This document shows positions 47,488 through 58,545 of a DNA stretch of 64,000 bases, piece after piece. The stretch's first letter is position 1; the number at the start of each line of letters is the position of its first letter. Origin of the DNA: Drosophila miranda. Its lineage: Eukaryota; Arthropoda; Insecta; Diptera; Drosophilidae. The notes under the pieces are model-generated. The model was not told where the DNA came from, searched no databases, and saw only the letters and a program-made list of their open reading frames with translations. The position numbers and the translations under genes are program-made. The stretch is from contig NW_022881614.1 in the NCBI RefSeq assembly GCF_003369915.1, positions 310,001-374,000 of the forward strand. The letters are read 5' to 3'.

Positions 47488-49063
47488 ACGAGGGGGAACG
47501 TTGTGAGTTGCTGCGGAGACCGCAACTCTACAGTTATACTCGATACTAAGTCAGTATGGCTCTCCTCCGGCAGACGCCGCTAATATTAAACGACACGACA
47601 AGGAGTGCGTGCGAGAGAGACAGAAAATCAGTCTGAGCGTGACGTCGGGGGCTGCGTAGCCAGTGCAAATTGTTTTGTTCCTTTTGGCTATAAAAATGAT
47701 CTGATCTGATCCAGATTCAGCAATCTGATAGATATGGTCATTATCTATGATTCTGCGTTTTTAGTTTTCTCGAATGTGCAATATTGTGGATGCAACAGAT
47801 TTTCGTCTTTTGTGGGGGCGGAAGGGGGTGGGGCGAAATTTTGAGATATACGTTTTATAGTGAGATTTAACAGGAGTGCGGATACCAAATTTGGTTACTC
47901 TAGCCTTAATAGTCTCGGAGATTTGTGGATGCACCAGATTTTCGTCCTTTGCGGGGGCGGAAGGGGGTGTGGCGAAATTTGGACATGAAACGGTCAAGGT
48001 CTGATATCACAGGAGTGTGGATACCAAATTTGGTTGCTCTGGCTCTTATAGGTTCTGAGATCCTTGAACTCATATTTTGCAATTGACAAAACCGACCATG
48101 AAACCTGTGTGTTAGAGAGAGACAGAGCGAGAAAGAATGAAATTGTTTTCTTGATTCTGGCTATAATCATTATTCGATCTGGTTCAGATTTTGCACTCTA
48201 GAACATATAGTCATCTTCTACGATTCTGCGTTTTTGGTTTTATCGTATCTTTAAAAATGTGGATGCCACAGATTTTCGTCCTTTGTGGGGGCGGAAGTGG
48301 GCGGGGCGAAGTTTTAAAATATTTTTGTAGCAGTGACATATCACAGAAGTCTGGATCCAAAACATCGTTGCTCTAGCTCTTATAGTCTCTGAGATTTGTG
48401 AATATCCCCAGATTTTCATCCTTTGCGGGGGCGGAAGGGGGTGTGGCGAAATTTTGAAACAAACTCGTCTCGGTCCGATATATTAGGAGTGTGGATACCA
48501 AATTTGGTTGCTCTAGCTTTTGTAGTCTCTGAGATCTAGGCGCTAATGTTTTACTCTAAGCAAAGCCGCCTATGCTACGTGTGTGTTAGAGAGAGACAGG
48601 GCGAGAAAAAATGAAACTGTTTTCTTGATGCTGGCTATAATAATTATACGATCTGGTTCAGATTTTGCACTCTTGAAGATAAAGTCATCCTCTACGATTC
48701 TGCGTTTTTGGCTTTATCGTATCTTTAAAATTGTGGATGCCACAGACTTTCGTCCTTTGTGGGGGCGGATGTGGGCGGGGCGAAGTTTTAAAATATTTTT
48801 GTAGCAGTGACATATCACAGAAGTCTGGATCCAAAACATCGTTGCTCTAGCTCTTATAGTCTTTGAGCACTAGGCGCTGAAGGGGACGGACGGACGGACG
48901 GACAGACGGACAGACAGACAGGGCTCAATCGACTCGGCTATTGATGCTGATCAAGAATATATATACTTTATGGGGTCGGAAACGATTCCTTCTGGACGTT
49001 ACACACATCCACTTTTACCACAAATCTAATATACCCCAATACTCATTTTGAGTATCGGGTATA
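47488..49063 (-). mobile_element. Chimeric DINE-1 (A/B composite, 1.58 kb) in BEL pol
   Basis: It starts ACGAGGGGGAACG and ends GAGTATCGGGTATA. The first 890 bp follow subfamily A, including CCATGAAACCTGTG at about 48097. From about 48387 the sequence steps back to the block beginning CTGAGATTTGTG and then follows subfamily B (CCTATGCTACG at about 48571) to the end, so a block of roughly 450 bp is present twice in diverged form. It lies between codons of the BEL pol: AAA (Lys) on the left and TTA (Leu) on the right. Confidence 0.9.
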
Positions 49064-51180
49064 ATTAGAACTTTGTGCAGCACATCTTCTGGCAAAATTA
49101 ATTCAACGGGTGAAAGTTGCGGTTGGAAGTAATGTAGAGTGTTATGCCTGGAGTGATTCTACTATTACTCTAGCCTGGATAAAGAATGGAGACAATAAAG
49201 ACAAGTTTATCAGGCGTCGAACTGACGAAGTAAGAAAGATTAAGGAAATTAAATGGGGACACGTTAGAACTGAAGACAATCCAGCAGATGTAGCATCAAG
49301 GGGCATTAGTGCAGATAAGCTAAAAGATTTTAAGATTTGGTGGAAAGGGCCTCAATGGTTGGCGAAATCTAAGGAACATTGGCCAAAAGAGGAAATTGAA
49401 GAAAAATTTGTTGTGAGCACAACAATGGTAATAGCAAAAAATAACATTTTTTGTAAATTATTACAAAAATATTCGTGTATGCATAAACTAGAAAGAGTCA
49501 TTGCATATGTATTGAGGTTTATTCAAATCAAAACCAAAAAGAAAGAATTTCCTTCATTTTTGACAGTGAAGGAGATTAAGAGCGCCAAAGTATTAATAGT
49601 AAAACAACAACAAGCTATCCAATTCGGTTCCGAAATAGCTAGCCTAATTAATAAAAAGGAAATAGAAAAAAAAATAAACTATTAAGCTTAAATCCGTTCT
49701 TAGATAACGACGGATTGTTACGAGTTGGAGGTAGATTGCAAAACTCCAACGCGGAATTTGAGGTTAAACATCCCTTGATTTTAGATAAGTGTCACTTGAC
49801 GACCTTAATTATCAAGAATGCACATAAAGAAACATTGCACGGTGGAATTAATCTGATGCGAAAATATATCCAGCGAAAGTTTTGGATATTCGGGCTTAGA
49901 AATTGCTTAAAGAAAAAACTTAAAGAGTGTGTCAGCTGTGCTAGGTATCGACAGAATACTGCAGAACAAATTATGGGAAATCTGCCGAAACACAGAGCTA
50001 CAATGTCGCACCCGTTTACAAAATTACCCTGGTGGATGATCTGGGTGTTATGTTAGACCCCAAGTTAAAGTTTTCCGAACACATTTCTACCATGGTAAAT
50101 AAGGCCATGGGCGTGCTTGGGTTTATAAAGAGGTGGTCAAAGGAATTTGACGACCCCTATATAACAAAGACTCTCTATACCTCGCTTGTTCGTCCGATCT
50201 TAGACTACGGCTCCTGTGTATGGTGCCCTCAGTACAAAGTACACCAGGACCGTATAGAATCAGTACAGAAAAACTTTTTACTCTTTGCTCTGCGGGGCCT
50301 TAACTGGGATGCGGGTGTAAGACTCCCATCTTACTCTAGTAGACTACTATTAGTAAACCTCCCATCCTTAGTTATCCGTAGAAAAATGCTTGGTGTGATA
50401 TTTATGCACAACTTGATCAGGGGTGACATAGACAGCCCTGATCTGTTGAGCCGCATACACTTCACGATTCCTATTAGACTGACTAGAAATTTTATACCGT
50501 TGTTCCTTCCACTTTGTAGATCGAATTATTCCTTGCATGAACCGTTTAGGGTCTTATGCTCGGATTATAATTCCCTCTACCATATTATATCCACCACTAA
50601 TTCTCTTCCTCTTATTAAATTATTAATCCTTACACACCTTTCTATTAATTAGTAACTGTAGTGGTATTTGTATTTTGATTGCATGCTTAGTTTCTTAGTA
50701 AGTTTAGTACTAATTTTCCTCGAATGTTAGTCTAATAGCTATCTTTCTTGCATGTTCGCGTTTGGTTCGGCTACGCACCGCGCGTCATGCGGCAGCGCCC
50801 CTCGGTCGGTTGGGCGGGAGGAGGGCTGCGTTTTGCCTGGGATCCGCGCGTAACAGCCTTCTGCTGGTGTCACACGGGCCACTTGACGGTGCAGTAACTG
50901 CATCGCCTCTTGAAAGATGCAGTCATTGCATGTCAACGTCCAAAGAAAAATACAGGTGTAGAGTTCGCCGGGCCTTACCATATCCGATGCTCTAAAAACC
51001 GGGGGCAGAAATCCTATAAGGGATATATTGCCGTATTCGTATGCATGGCGACAAAAGCTATTCATTTTGAAGTAGTCAGCGATCTTACTTCAGATGCATT
51101 TCTAGCTGCACTTAGAAGATTTTTTTCAAGAAGAGGAAAATGTGCAAAAATTGTTTCCGATAATGGAACTAACTTTGTGG
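49064..51180 (+). pseudogene. BEL/Pao RNase H and integrase, interrupted by a LINE
   Basis: RNase H resumes at 49064 (LELCAAHLLAKL) and continues with CYAWSDSTITLAWI and EDNPADVASRG. A frameshift in an A-run near 49675 separates it from the integrase N-terminal region (LLRVGGRLQNS, HGGINLMRKY, CVSCARYR). At about 50023 a LINE intervenes; the integrase core returns at 50949 (TGVEFAGPYHIRCS, VFVCMATKAIHFEVV, SDNGTNFV) and ends abruptly at 51180, where LTR sequence begins. The third catalytic residue region and everything after it are deleted. Confidence 0.87.
50024..50948 (+). mobile_element. 5'-truncated LINE inside BEL integrase
   Basis: The frame reads the same C-terminal RT region as the LINE at 679-1652: DDLGVMLDPKLKF, KRWSKEFDDPY, LVRPILDYGSCVW, ending in TAG at 50652. 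By eye the two proteins are about two thirds identical, so they are different families or old copies. After the stop come about 90 AT-rich bases, then a markedly GC-rich 200-bp stretch (50755-50940) ending CAAAGAAAAA at the BEL junction; this may be the LINE 3' UTR or a separate insertion. Confidence 0.82.
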
Positions 51181-51516
51181 ACACCGATCTCTAAAGAAAT
51201 AACATAAAGTAGACAAGTTATGACTGCACTGGTGTAAACAGAGATCTGTAACCCATTAATACGACAACAAAACACAAGTGGAGAAAACACTAAACAAATG
51301 CGGTCCTAAAATAAAACTATGTAAGCATGTACTCAAAAAGACACCCTCAGTAAAGTGTATCCTCTGCGTAGGTCTAACGATAATTATAGACTACCAAATT
51401 GTACCTCCTACCTCATTGTCAAATCACATATAAGGCTCTGATTTTAAGAATAAAATTTAGTTTGAATTTACAACTCAACTCGCAAATGTCTAGACTTTTC
51501 TTTTAAGGTCTTAACA
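51181..51516 (+). repeat. 3' LTR of the plus-strand BEL element, 5' end missing
   Basis: Matches 35713-36049. It begins mid-LTR (ACACCGATC) directly after integrase sequence, marking a deletion junction, and ends CTTAACA at 51516 next to host DNA. Confidence 0.92.
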
Positions 51517-51526
51517 CCTTCCTTGA

Positions 51527-51724
51527 ATACGGTCGTTGACTCTGGTTTTCAATGATGATTTCATATCCGTTCTTCCAGGAATTGCGGATTATTCTAAGGA
51601 CCGGATTAAAGTGATAACATTGACGGCTCCTGTCAGCGACCACAAAACTGAGGTTCAAGCTCTTTGAGCCACTGTACTTCCTGCTAAACTAATAAATGCC
51701 CTGACTCACCCCGTCACTCTTTAG
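51527..51724 (+). pseudogene. Coding-like remnant of an unknown gene next to the BEL 3' LTR
   Basis: The frame 51527-51664 reads NDDFISVLPGIADYSKDRIK and TLTAPVSDHKTEVQAL, hits one TGA (51665), then stays open with ATVLPAKLINALTHPVTL to TAG at 51722. The composition is protein-like over about 60 codons, unlike surrounding shadows, and a single in-frame stop suggests recent decay. I do not recognise the protein, and no splice sites were fixed. Confidence 0.4.
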
Positions 51725-52267
51725 AATTTCTCGTCGTCCTCCGATGCTGCCAGAGGATTGCATTCACGAGCAAGGGGCCTAAGTGGATAAAGGTTATCTC
51801 CCACACACATAAAAATTGGGGCACACGCCACACCACACACGGCACACGGCTCTTCCTCTCTGGGCTTAGTTCAGTGTGTCAAGGTACAGCACGAGGCCCA
51901 GAGAGGGGCAGCCAGTGCTGCCACAATACGAGTAGGTACCAGTATGGCCAATTTGCTGTTGTCAATTGCCAATTACCAATTGCCGGTGAACAGTTTGAAC
52001 GGCTTAAATTAAAAGCCTTACAATCGCAGCTCGGGCATGTAATGAAATAATGAAACAAAGTGCTGCTCCCGGACAAAGGGTGCAGAGGACGAGGAGGAGG
52101 ACGTGGAAATTAAGGACACTTCTGCAGCTTCGGCAAAATTTTTAATTAAATCTTTGTGCCCTCACTGTGCGTACTTAATTAATTGCGTTGAGACCGGGCC
52201 AGTGGCCCGAAAGGATGTACCCCCGTGGAGGCGATTGGATTCATCCTATTCTCGGTTTTTCTCTTGG
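51725..52267. other. Non-coding, downstream of the protease pseudogene
   Basis: No gene seen. A CACACGGCACACGG-type short repeat is at 51826-51852 and an AATTGCCAATT-type run is at 51963-51985. Confidence 0.45.
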
Positions 52268-53655
52268 CTACACCACCGCCGTCTGCTTCGTGATCCAAGG
52301 CATGAACACCACTACGTTCGTGGCCACCGACGGGTAAGTTTCAATACCGCATTGTCTCGACCCCACGCTGACGATCCCCGCCTGCACGAAGCGCTGCTTT
52401 CCGTAGAAGCGGAACGGGTATTGCAGCGGTCCGCCAGAGTCTCCGGAGCAGCTGTCTTGTATGCCGGCAGATGTACAGACCTGATTCTCCGCGAACGCGT
52501 ATCCCCTGCCTTAATACAGTCCTCCATGGAAATATGTTTGACAAACGCCTCCATTGGCACATCGGAGGGGCGGCCGCTTTCAGTGCGCCCCCAGCCAGTC
52601 ACCAGGTACAGCGTCTGACCCAGCACGTTCTTTTGCAGTGACGGATACAGCGGCAGGCATATGGAATTGATGTGAGCTGCAAAAAAGGCTATCAGCTCCT
52701 TCCTTTGATAACTGATCGGCTGATGGCCTTTGCTTACCTGAGTACACCACGTCCCGGTCCAACTTTATGAGTGCTATGTCGTTCTGGGTGATGTTCTTCG
52801 GGTATCCCTCATGCATGATGATCTTCTCGATGCTTATATCCTGGTGGGGCAGCTGGCACCGTTTCTTAGAGCCCACCATGATGCAGTCCTCATCTGTGGT
52901 TATGTCGTGCTCTCCCAATCGAAGCGCGATTCTGTGGCAGGATCAGACGTCGTTAGCGTTGATAAAGTCGAATGTCTGTCTACTCACGGCTGTTCGTTGA
53001 TCGATCAATGCGCTGCAGTCAGTACGAAGCCTAAAGAATCAAAGGATCAGAGATAGTTCTAGTGGGGATCCTACTTACGTTTCGAGATGAGCGTGGCCCC
53101 GCAAAGAAACTGATGCCTGGCCATCATAGCGACATTGTACTTTAGCAGGGCCATCCAGGGTCGCGAGCCCATCTTCACCCGTTGCCCATTCGTGACCTTA
53201 AACAACGTGAACTTGCCGCACTCCGTCTCATTCCTCAGCATCTCCAGTCCAGAGGCATTGATTTCGTCCTGGCAGCACACAAAGGTCTACCACGTGCCAC
53301 GTCATGAAATCATCTGGTTATTCCATCGAGATATCGTACTCACCGTATTCCTGTCCGAACATCTGGCTTGATTCCACATGTCTGTCTCCATTTTGCTTAG
53401 CTCGTGGCCGGATAGGTTTTTCTGCACCAGTGCATTGATGGACGGACATTCTAGGTAGTGGACGCACCGCCCAGGCCTCTCCTCAAAGGTGCTACAATAG
53501 TCGGGATCTGTAACAATCGTAAAATATTTCGCAATTAGTGCCCGCCTATCAGCGATGCTCCGAGACCTCTGCTAACAGTCCTCTGCTCCCAGTCCGCTTC
53601 CGATAAGTGCTACCAGCAGGCAAAACGTCAAGATCCCCGACACACAGCCGATCAT
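52268..53655 (-). pseudogene. CLIP-domain serine protease (Grass-like), nonsense and frameshift
   Basis: Six exons on the minus strand: 53655-53577, 53507-53344, 53286-53079, 53030-52988, 52931-52738 and 52676-52268. Exon 1 encodes a signal peptide (MIGCVSGILTFCLLVALIG) and ends at a GTTAGC donor. Then comes the CLIP domain (PDYCSTFEERPGRCVHYLEC) and trypsin-like S1 with RPWMALLKY, catalytic His (TAAH), Asp (NDIALIKL) and, in the shifted frame, Ser (GDSGGP). The Cys codon after the catalytic His is TGA, a stop at about 53005, and a 1-bp frameshift occurs near 52520. The family acts extracellularly in immune protease cascades. Intron positions match the 30-kb paralogue, but the lesions differ, so each copy decayed separately. 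A population-level null allele or sequencing error is possible. Confidence 0.82.
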
Positions 53656-56600
53656 GTCGCCGGCGAGGTTTGAAATGAGCTGCAACTGATCGAAGCTATA
53701 GCTTCGGCAAAAGCCACACTCAAAAGCTCTACTCAGTCTACTCGGGTCTTATATTACGCTCAGCCCTCCTAAGAGCACTTTGACGCCATGTTTTGATGAG
53801 AGAGAAAGAAGAACGAAGTTTGCTGTTGTTGTACATTGACGATCCTCCACTCTCTCTCGCCTTTCGGTTTATTTCGTACCCACTCTTGAATAAAGTGGAT
53901 CATTTAGTAAATTCCAATGTTTTACATTCGGGAAATCGACTCTCTCCATTGTGACTCGTACAGCCTGTAGCCACCAGCTAAACGGGCAGGGGGAGGGCAA
54001 TGCGAATGCTTTCAGCACGAAACAAGTGTAAATCAAATAAATCCTAATAAAAAATATAAAGGGGCGAGCGCAGGTTGGCACTCTGCCACCCTCCACGCCA
54101 CCCTTTTACTCTAGAAAAAAAAGCACTCACGCATCAGATGCGTCCACACAATGCCACAGATGGCCATGGCAAAAAAAAAACCACAGGGATACGACCATAA
54201 GATACCCTCTTGGTGAAGGATACCCTCTATGAAGTCATCACATAGTCATGCTGCACGCATCCATCCCACTGTGCTCCTCCCGACCTGCGCATATGTCATA
54301 AATGGGGTTTGGGTCAGGGGTCGGCTGGGTTGTAGAGGCGAAATGGAAATGGTTCTGTAATACCCCCAGCAGTGGCAGCAGGCATGGACTCCATTGTACG
54401 GGGAGGGCGTACGGCGTACGGCCTTCGGCTTGCAAGCGGGTAGCAGGAACTTCTTGTTTATTCCTTTATCGGGCTTTCTGCGGCAAGCGAGCTGCAGCTG
54501 TGAGGCAGTTATAGATACGGATATCTGTCCAAACACATGTATCCGCCTTCACCTTCGCCTCCCCCTCAGTTTGCGTGTCCGTGTGCATATGCGTCCTTGC
54601 TCGGGGAGGTATTCAGGCGTGTTTAGGTTTCTCCATTGAAATTATTTCCCTTCGATGGGTTTTATGGGCGACAGGGAACGAGTTGTTTTGAAGCGGGCAT
54701 AAATTATGAAAAATTGTTGTACATACATATATACATAATTTATGGCTGGCAATATGAAAGTAAATTCAATAAAAGGCCCCGAACCATACCATATCTATCT
54801 GGGGAGAACCCTAAAAAATGTCACATTCTTTTTATCATAGAAATGGAAAACCCACTAAAAACACACAATAAATATATAATAAATGCTCGATCCTAATTCA
54901 ATTTTCGCTGCCAATCCATAAATTATGCTTTATTTCGGGTGTCGAGGGATGAATTAAATCCAAATTTCGTTTTTGATAACTTTCGGCATAACTCTTGGAT
55001 TCGTTTGCTCTACAAGGTTGTTCCGCTCTCCTGCTTCTCCGTCCATCTGGCGATGCCTTTTATTGGGGGGGGGGGGGGGGGGGGTATCACAGAGGCTACT
55101 CACGCCCCAGCCATAAAACTTTTATGTTATGTACACTTACAACGGCCATTATAACGCATTAAACATAAACGCTGTTTCATGGACTATCGTATACCGCAAG
55201 CACCATGCTGCCTTCCTGTCTGCTATCTAATTGCCAAAGCCAAGCAACTTTCACACACTCTAACACACGCACACATACAAGCTGCCACACAGCCACAGAT
55301 ACTCCGTACATACAATGAATGGGCTTGGTCTTGGCGAAAGCCAAACGGAAACTTCAGAGTAGGTCCCTGACAATAAATCATTGGCGATGACTGTTCCAGC
55401 CCCTGCTGCTGCCACTCCTGCTGCCCCTCCAATGCTACTGCCACTGCTGCAACCTCAGTGAACATTACAATAATTGCAGTGCAGAACTTGGCCAATGATT
55501 GTTCGCTGCCGTTGTGCACTTCGTGTTCATTAATGATAATTAAAAAAGTTTTCCGATCCAGCAGAGTCCTGCCTCAAGCCTCCATCCTCAAGCCTCAAGC
55601 GTGAGGGCCAGCCGGTCACCGGGCGAGGGAGAGATCCATTAAAAATAATGCCATAGTTTGCTAAACTGCATTATCCATATGGAATCTGTGCGAATCGAAA
55701 GAACACTCAAAGCTAATGCCATAATCATAGGGAATCGATGCCTTCCGCATTCGTATTCAAGAGATAGAGATGGAGCAGATGGAGCAGCTTGTTGCTCGAC
55801 TTCCAGCAGTCACAGAAGGGCCTTCGGGCGCTTTCTGTCCAAGAGACGAATGCAATTGCAGCAGTCATATTTCATTGCTGCCCCAAAAGTAGGCAACGAC
55901 CAACATCCCATCCTCTGGCTCTGGCTCCAGCTCCGGGGCCTGCTCTATTTCCCACTCCTTGTTGTTTTGGCAAATGTAAACAAACATTTCTCCCTGCCCG
56001 AGAGACCGGGCGATAGAGAGAGATAGAGAGAGAGAGCGAGGAAGGAGGGAAATGCCTGGAAGCACGTGCTTCTGAGAATCGAGGATGCCCCCTGCGCAGA
56101 CTCACCAGAGAGAGATTCGCAGTCGGAGAGCGCGTCCGTGTTGGGTTTCGGTTCTTCCACAAAAGTCAAGTTCGCATTGAAAAGCCTTTGTTCCATCCGG
56201 CGGCCATCAGTTCGTGTTGTCCGCCGGAGTAGACAGAACCAAAGCCCGCGAATCCCGGCCACATGTCGAGCATGTGACCTCGAAAGATGCGAGACTTTTC
56301 CGCCAGAGACAATTGAGAAGCCTAAAAGCAGTGCACGTGTCTGTGGAATGTGAAAAGTGAAAACGCAACAGCAATAGCAATTGCAGCCGCAAATTTAAAC
56401 TGAAACTCTCCTGCGAAGGCCAGGAGCAGGACCGTGTGTTGTGTTTCAAATTGCGTGTCTACTCGTACCTGCCCCCTGCCGCATTTGCCTTACTTGGTGG
56501 CTTTGACATTGGCGCCACATTTGCATCTAGCCGTGGGGCAGGTGTAAATATTCATTCCTCCCGCTGTGAAGAGTGGTTGCTTTTGCTGCTTTTAGCATAA

Positions 56601-58545
56601 TTAAGAAGAAGGAAAAACTTGGTCAGATCCTTGGTACCAAAACTTTTAAGAGATCGCTGCAATCAAAGGCAGCAGCTTTAAAGGCTCCCACACTGGACTG
56701 CAGTGGAGTGGAGAGGAGTGGACTGCTGCCAGTGGACGTCTACGGCAAGGTGAGTAGTACCCCAGTACCAGGGGCCACTCAACTCTTTCCGACTGGCCGC
56801 GTTCTCTTTGGCCAAGTTTGTGACGTGCTTTAAAGTTGGTTAATTGAAGAAGGGCCCCGCACAGTAGGCTGCTGAAAAGTTAAATTGAATGTTACAGTCG
56901 CAGAATCAAACGCAGAATCAATATTTTTCTTCTGGGGGAAGGGGCAAGCGATTCAATGAGGATTAGACGGCGGCTGTGCCTCAGGAGTCAATTCCCGACA
57001 CTACTCTTGGCTTGACATAACAAATCCCCTAACTACTGTTGTTGTAGTGGTAATCCCTACTCTGTTTCACCATCTTTCTTTCTACTCAAAATCCAACCAA
57101 AACGAAACGAAAAGAAAGGAATCCTTGGAATGGCTTAAGAGATCGTCGCAACGTTGCCTACTTTTCGGCTGCAAGAAGGGAAACTTTTTAGGTGCCCCAG
57201 CAAAAGGCGCAGAATTAAATAAAAAAATGGGAAACTGGGTAGCAAAATGCCTGGGAATCGGTCCCCGTCCTGTCCCGAGTCGTGTGCAAACAGAAGAGGA
57301 CTCTGGCTTCCAAATTGAATTTAAGGGGAGCATAGTCGTGGTGACGGGTGCCGGGTTCGGGGCCCTCATTCCCAGTACAATAGTTAAGCGGAAATGTGTG
57401 TCCCAAGGGGCATCCTTGACGGAGCCTTGGAAGTGTGTCAAAAGTACGTAAAGGGAATCAATCGAATCGAATCGAAGACGAAGACGGAGACGAGGGAGAA
57501 GCAAAAAACCAAACAGCCACGAGCCATAAAAATGGGCCAAAACGAAGGGACGAAGTAAACGTCAGAAGAAATTGAAATGGAACTCAAGCAAAAACTACTT
57601 TGTTTGCGATTAGCACTTGGCCGGATTATTGTCGTGAGACGGGGGTGGTTCGGGTGGGTGTCGGGTGGCGCGTTTGCCAAGAGGAAATGAAATGTGTGTC
57701 AATATATTGATTGAATAATGGTCTACATATTGACAAACAACTCAAAAGGCACTTGACAGGCAGAGTGTCCCCCGTTCCCAGTCCCAGGACTAGAGACGAA
57801 ACCCATGAAAGGCCTAAGGGGGTCTCGGCAGAGTCTCGGTTCACACACAGGAAGCGGAAGCGAACGTACACGCACAAGCATAGAGAGAGACACAACCAGA
57901 CACACACACAGACATTCATAGACAGAGTCGCATGCGAAGATATGCCGAATCGGCAAATGCAAAGTGAGACATCAAAAGCGTTTCGAGTGCGTCGTCATCA
58001 ATGTAAATCAGCTGCCAGTAAAGGCATACGCCCAGATAAAGCTGTCCATGTCGATCCCCAAGACGATGATGATGATGATGATGGTTCGGAGGATGCTCAT
58101 GACGAAGACACTGCCTAGACGAAAGACGAGATAGGGGGCGACAGCAGAGGAAGAGTAGAACAGTCTCTGTCTCCACTCCCGAAGTGTAACACGTGTTCCT
58201 TTAATTAGATAAAGTTTGTTTGCATTACAAACATACTGGCAGCAATTTTCCTCCTCTCCACTGCTGCTGCTGTCGATGGCCATGCCTCGTTTGCCTCTAC
58301 TTCCTCCACTTCTCCTCCAATCCAAGTTTTTTTCTGGCGAATTCGCAAGCGGGGGGGCTGGCAAAAAAAAGTTTTCCGCTGCCATTCTGGTCTCTGATTG
58401 ACTGACGCACGTCTAGTCAAATAAAAATAAAAATATAAATTAAAAAAAAAAGAAAATAGGAAATATAAAAATGAAGAATACAAAATACGAGTATGCCAAA
58501 GAAGGCTCACTCTGTGAATATTTATGTACATAATTTCAATGAATG
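53656..58545. other. Long non-coding stretch upstream of the protease pseudogene
   Basis: No supported gene. It holds a 20-base G run at 55065-55084, (GA)n near 56013-56036, (GAT)n at 58064-58085 and an A run at 58442-58450. A segment around 56205-56400 looks like a fly 5' exon (TCAGTT initiator-like word, then CAACAGCAATAG-type leader sequence) but no ORF follows. The 134-codon frame at 57047-57451 has no support. Confidence 0.45.
55065..55084 (+). repeat. Homopolymer G20
   Basis: Twenty consecutive G residues sit between TATT and TATCAC. The tract can form quadruplex structures and is prone to length error in sequencing. Confidence 0.95.

Larger units (their letters stand above)
35706..51516 (+). 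mobile_element. BEL/Pao LTR retrotransposon carrying three later insertions
   Basis: Element order on the plus strand: 5' LTR, leader, gag (36862), gypsy insertion (38107-45469), zinc knuckle and protease, reverse transcriptase, DINE-1 insertion (47488-49063), RNase H, integrase N-terminus, LINE insertion (50024-50948), integrase core, partial 3' LTR. Coding sense continues across each insertion, so the original element can be followed through all three. After integrase motif SDNGTNFV the sequence jumps straight into the LTR, removing the integrase end and the LTR start. Total BEL-derived sequence is about 6 kb. No flanking target duplication is visible. Confidence 0.88.

Noticed and set aside
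57047-57451. Frame containing MGNWVAKCLG and VVVTGAGFGAL, resembling a myristoylated or nucleotide-binding protein
   Set aside because: The Gly-rich motif is partial, the frame starts in A-rich non-coding sequence, and no exon structure supports it.
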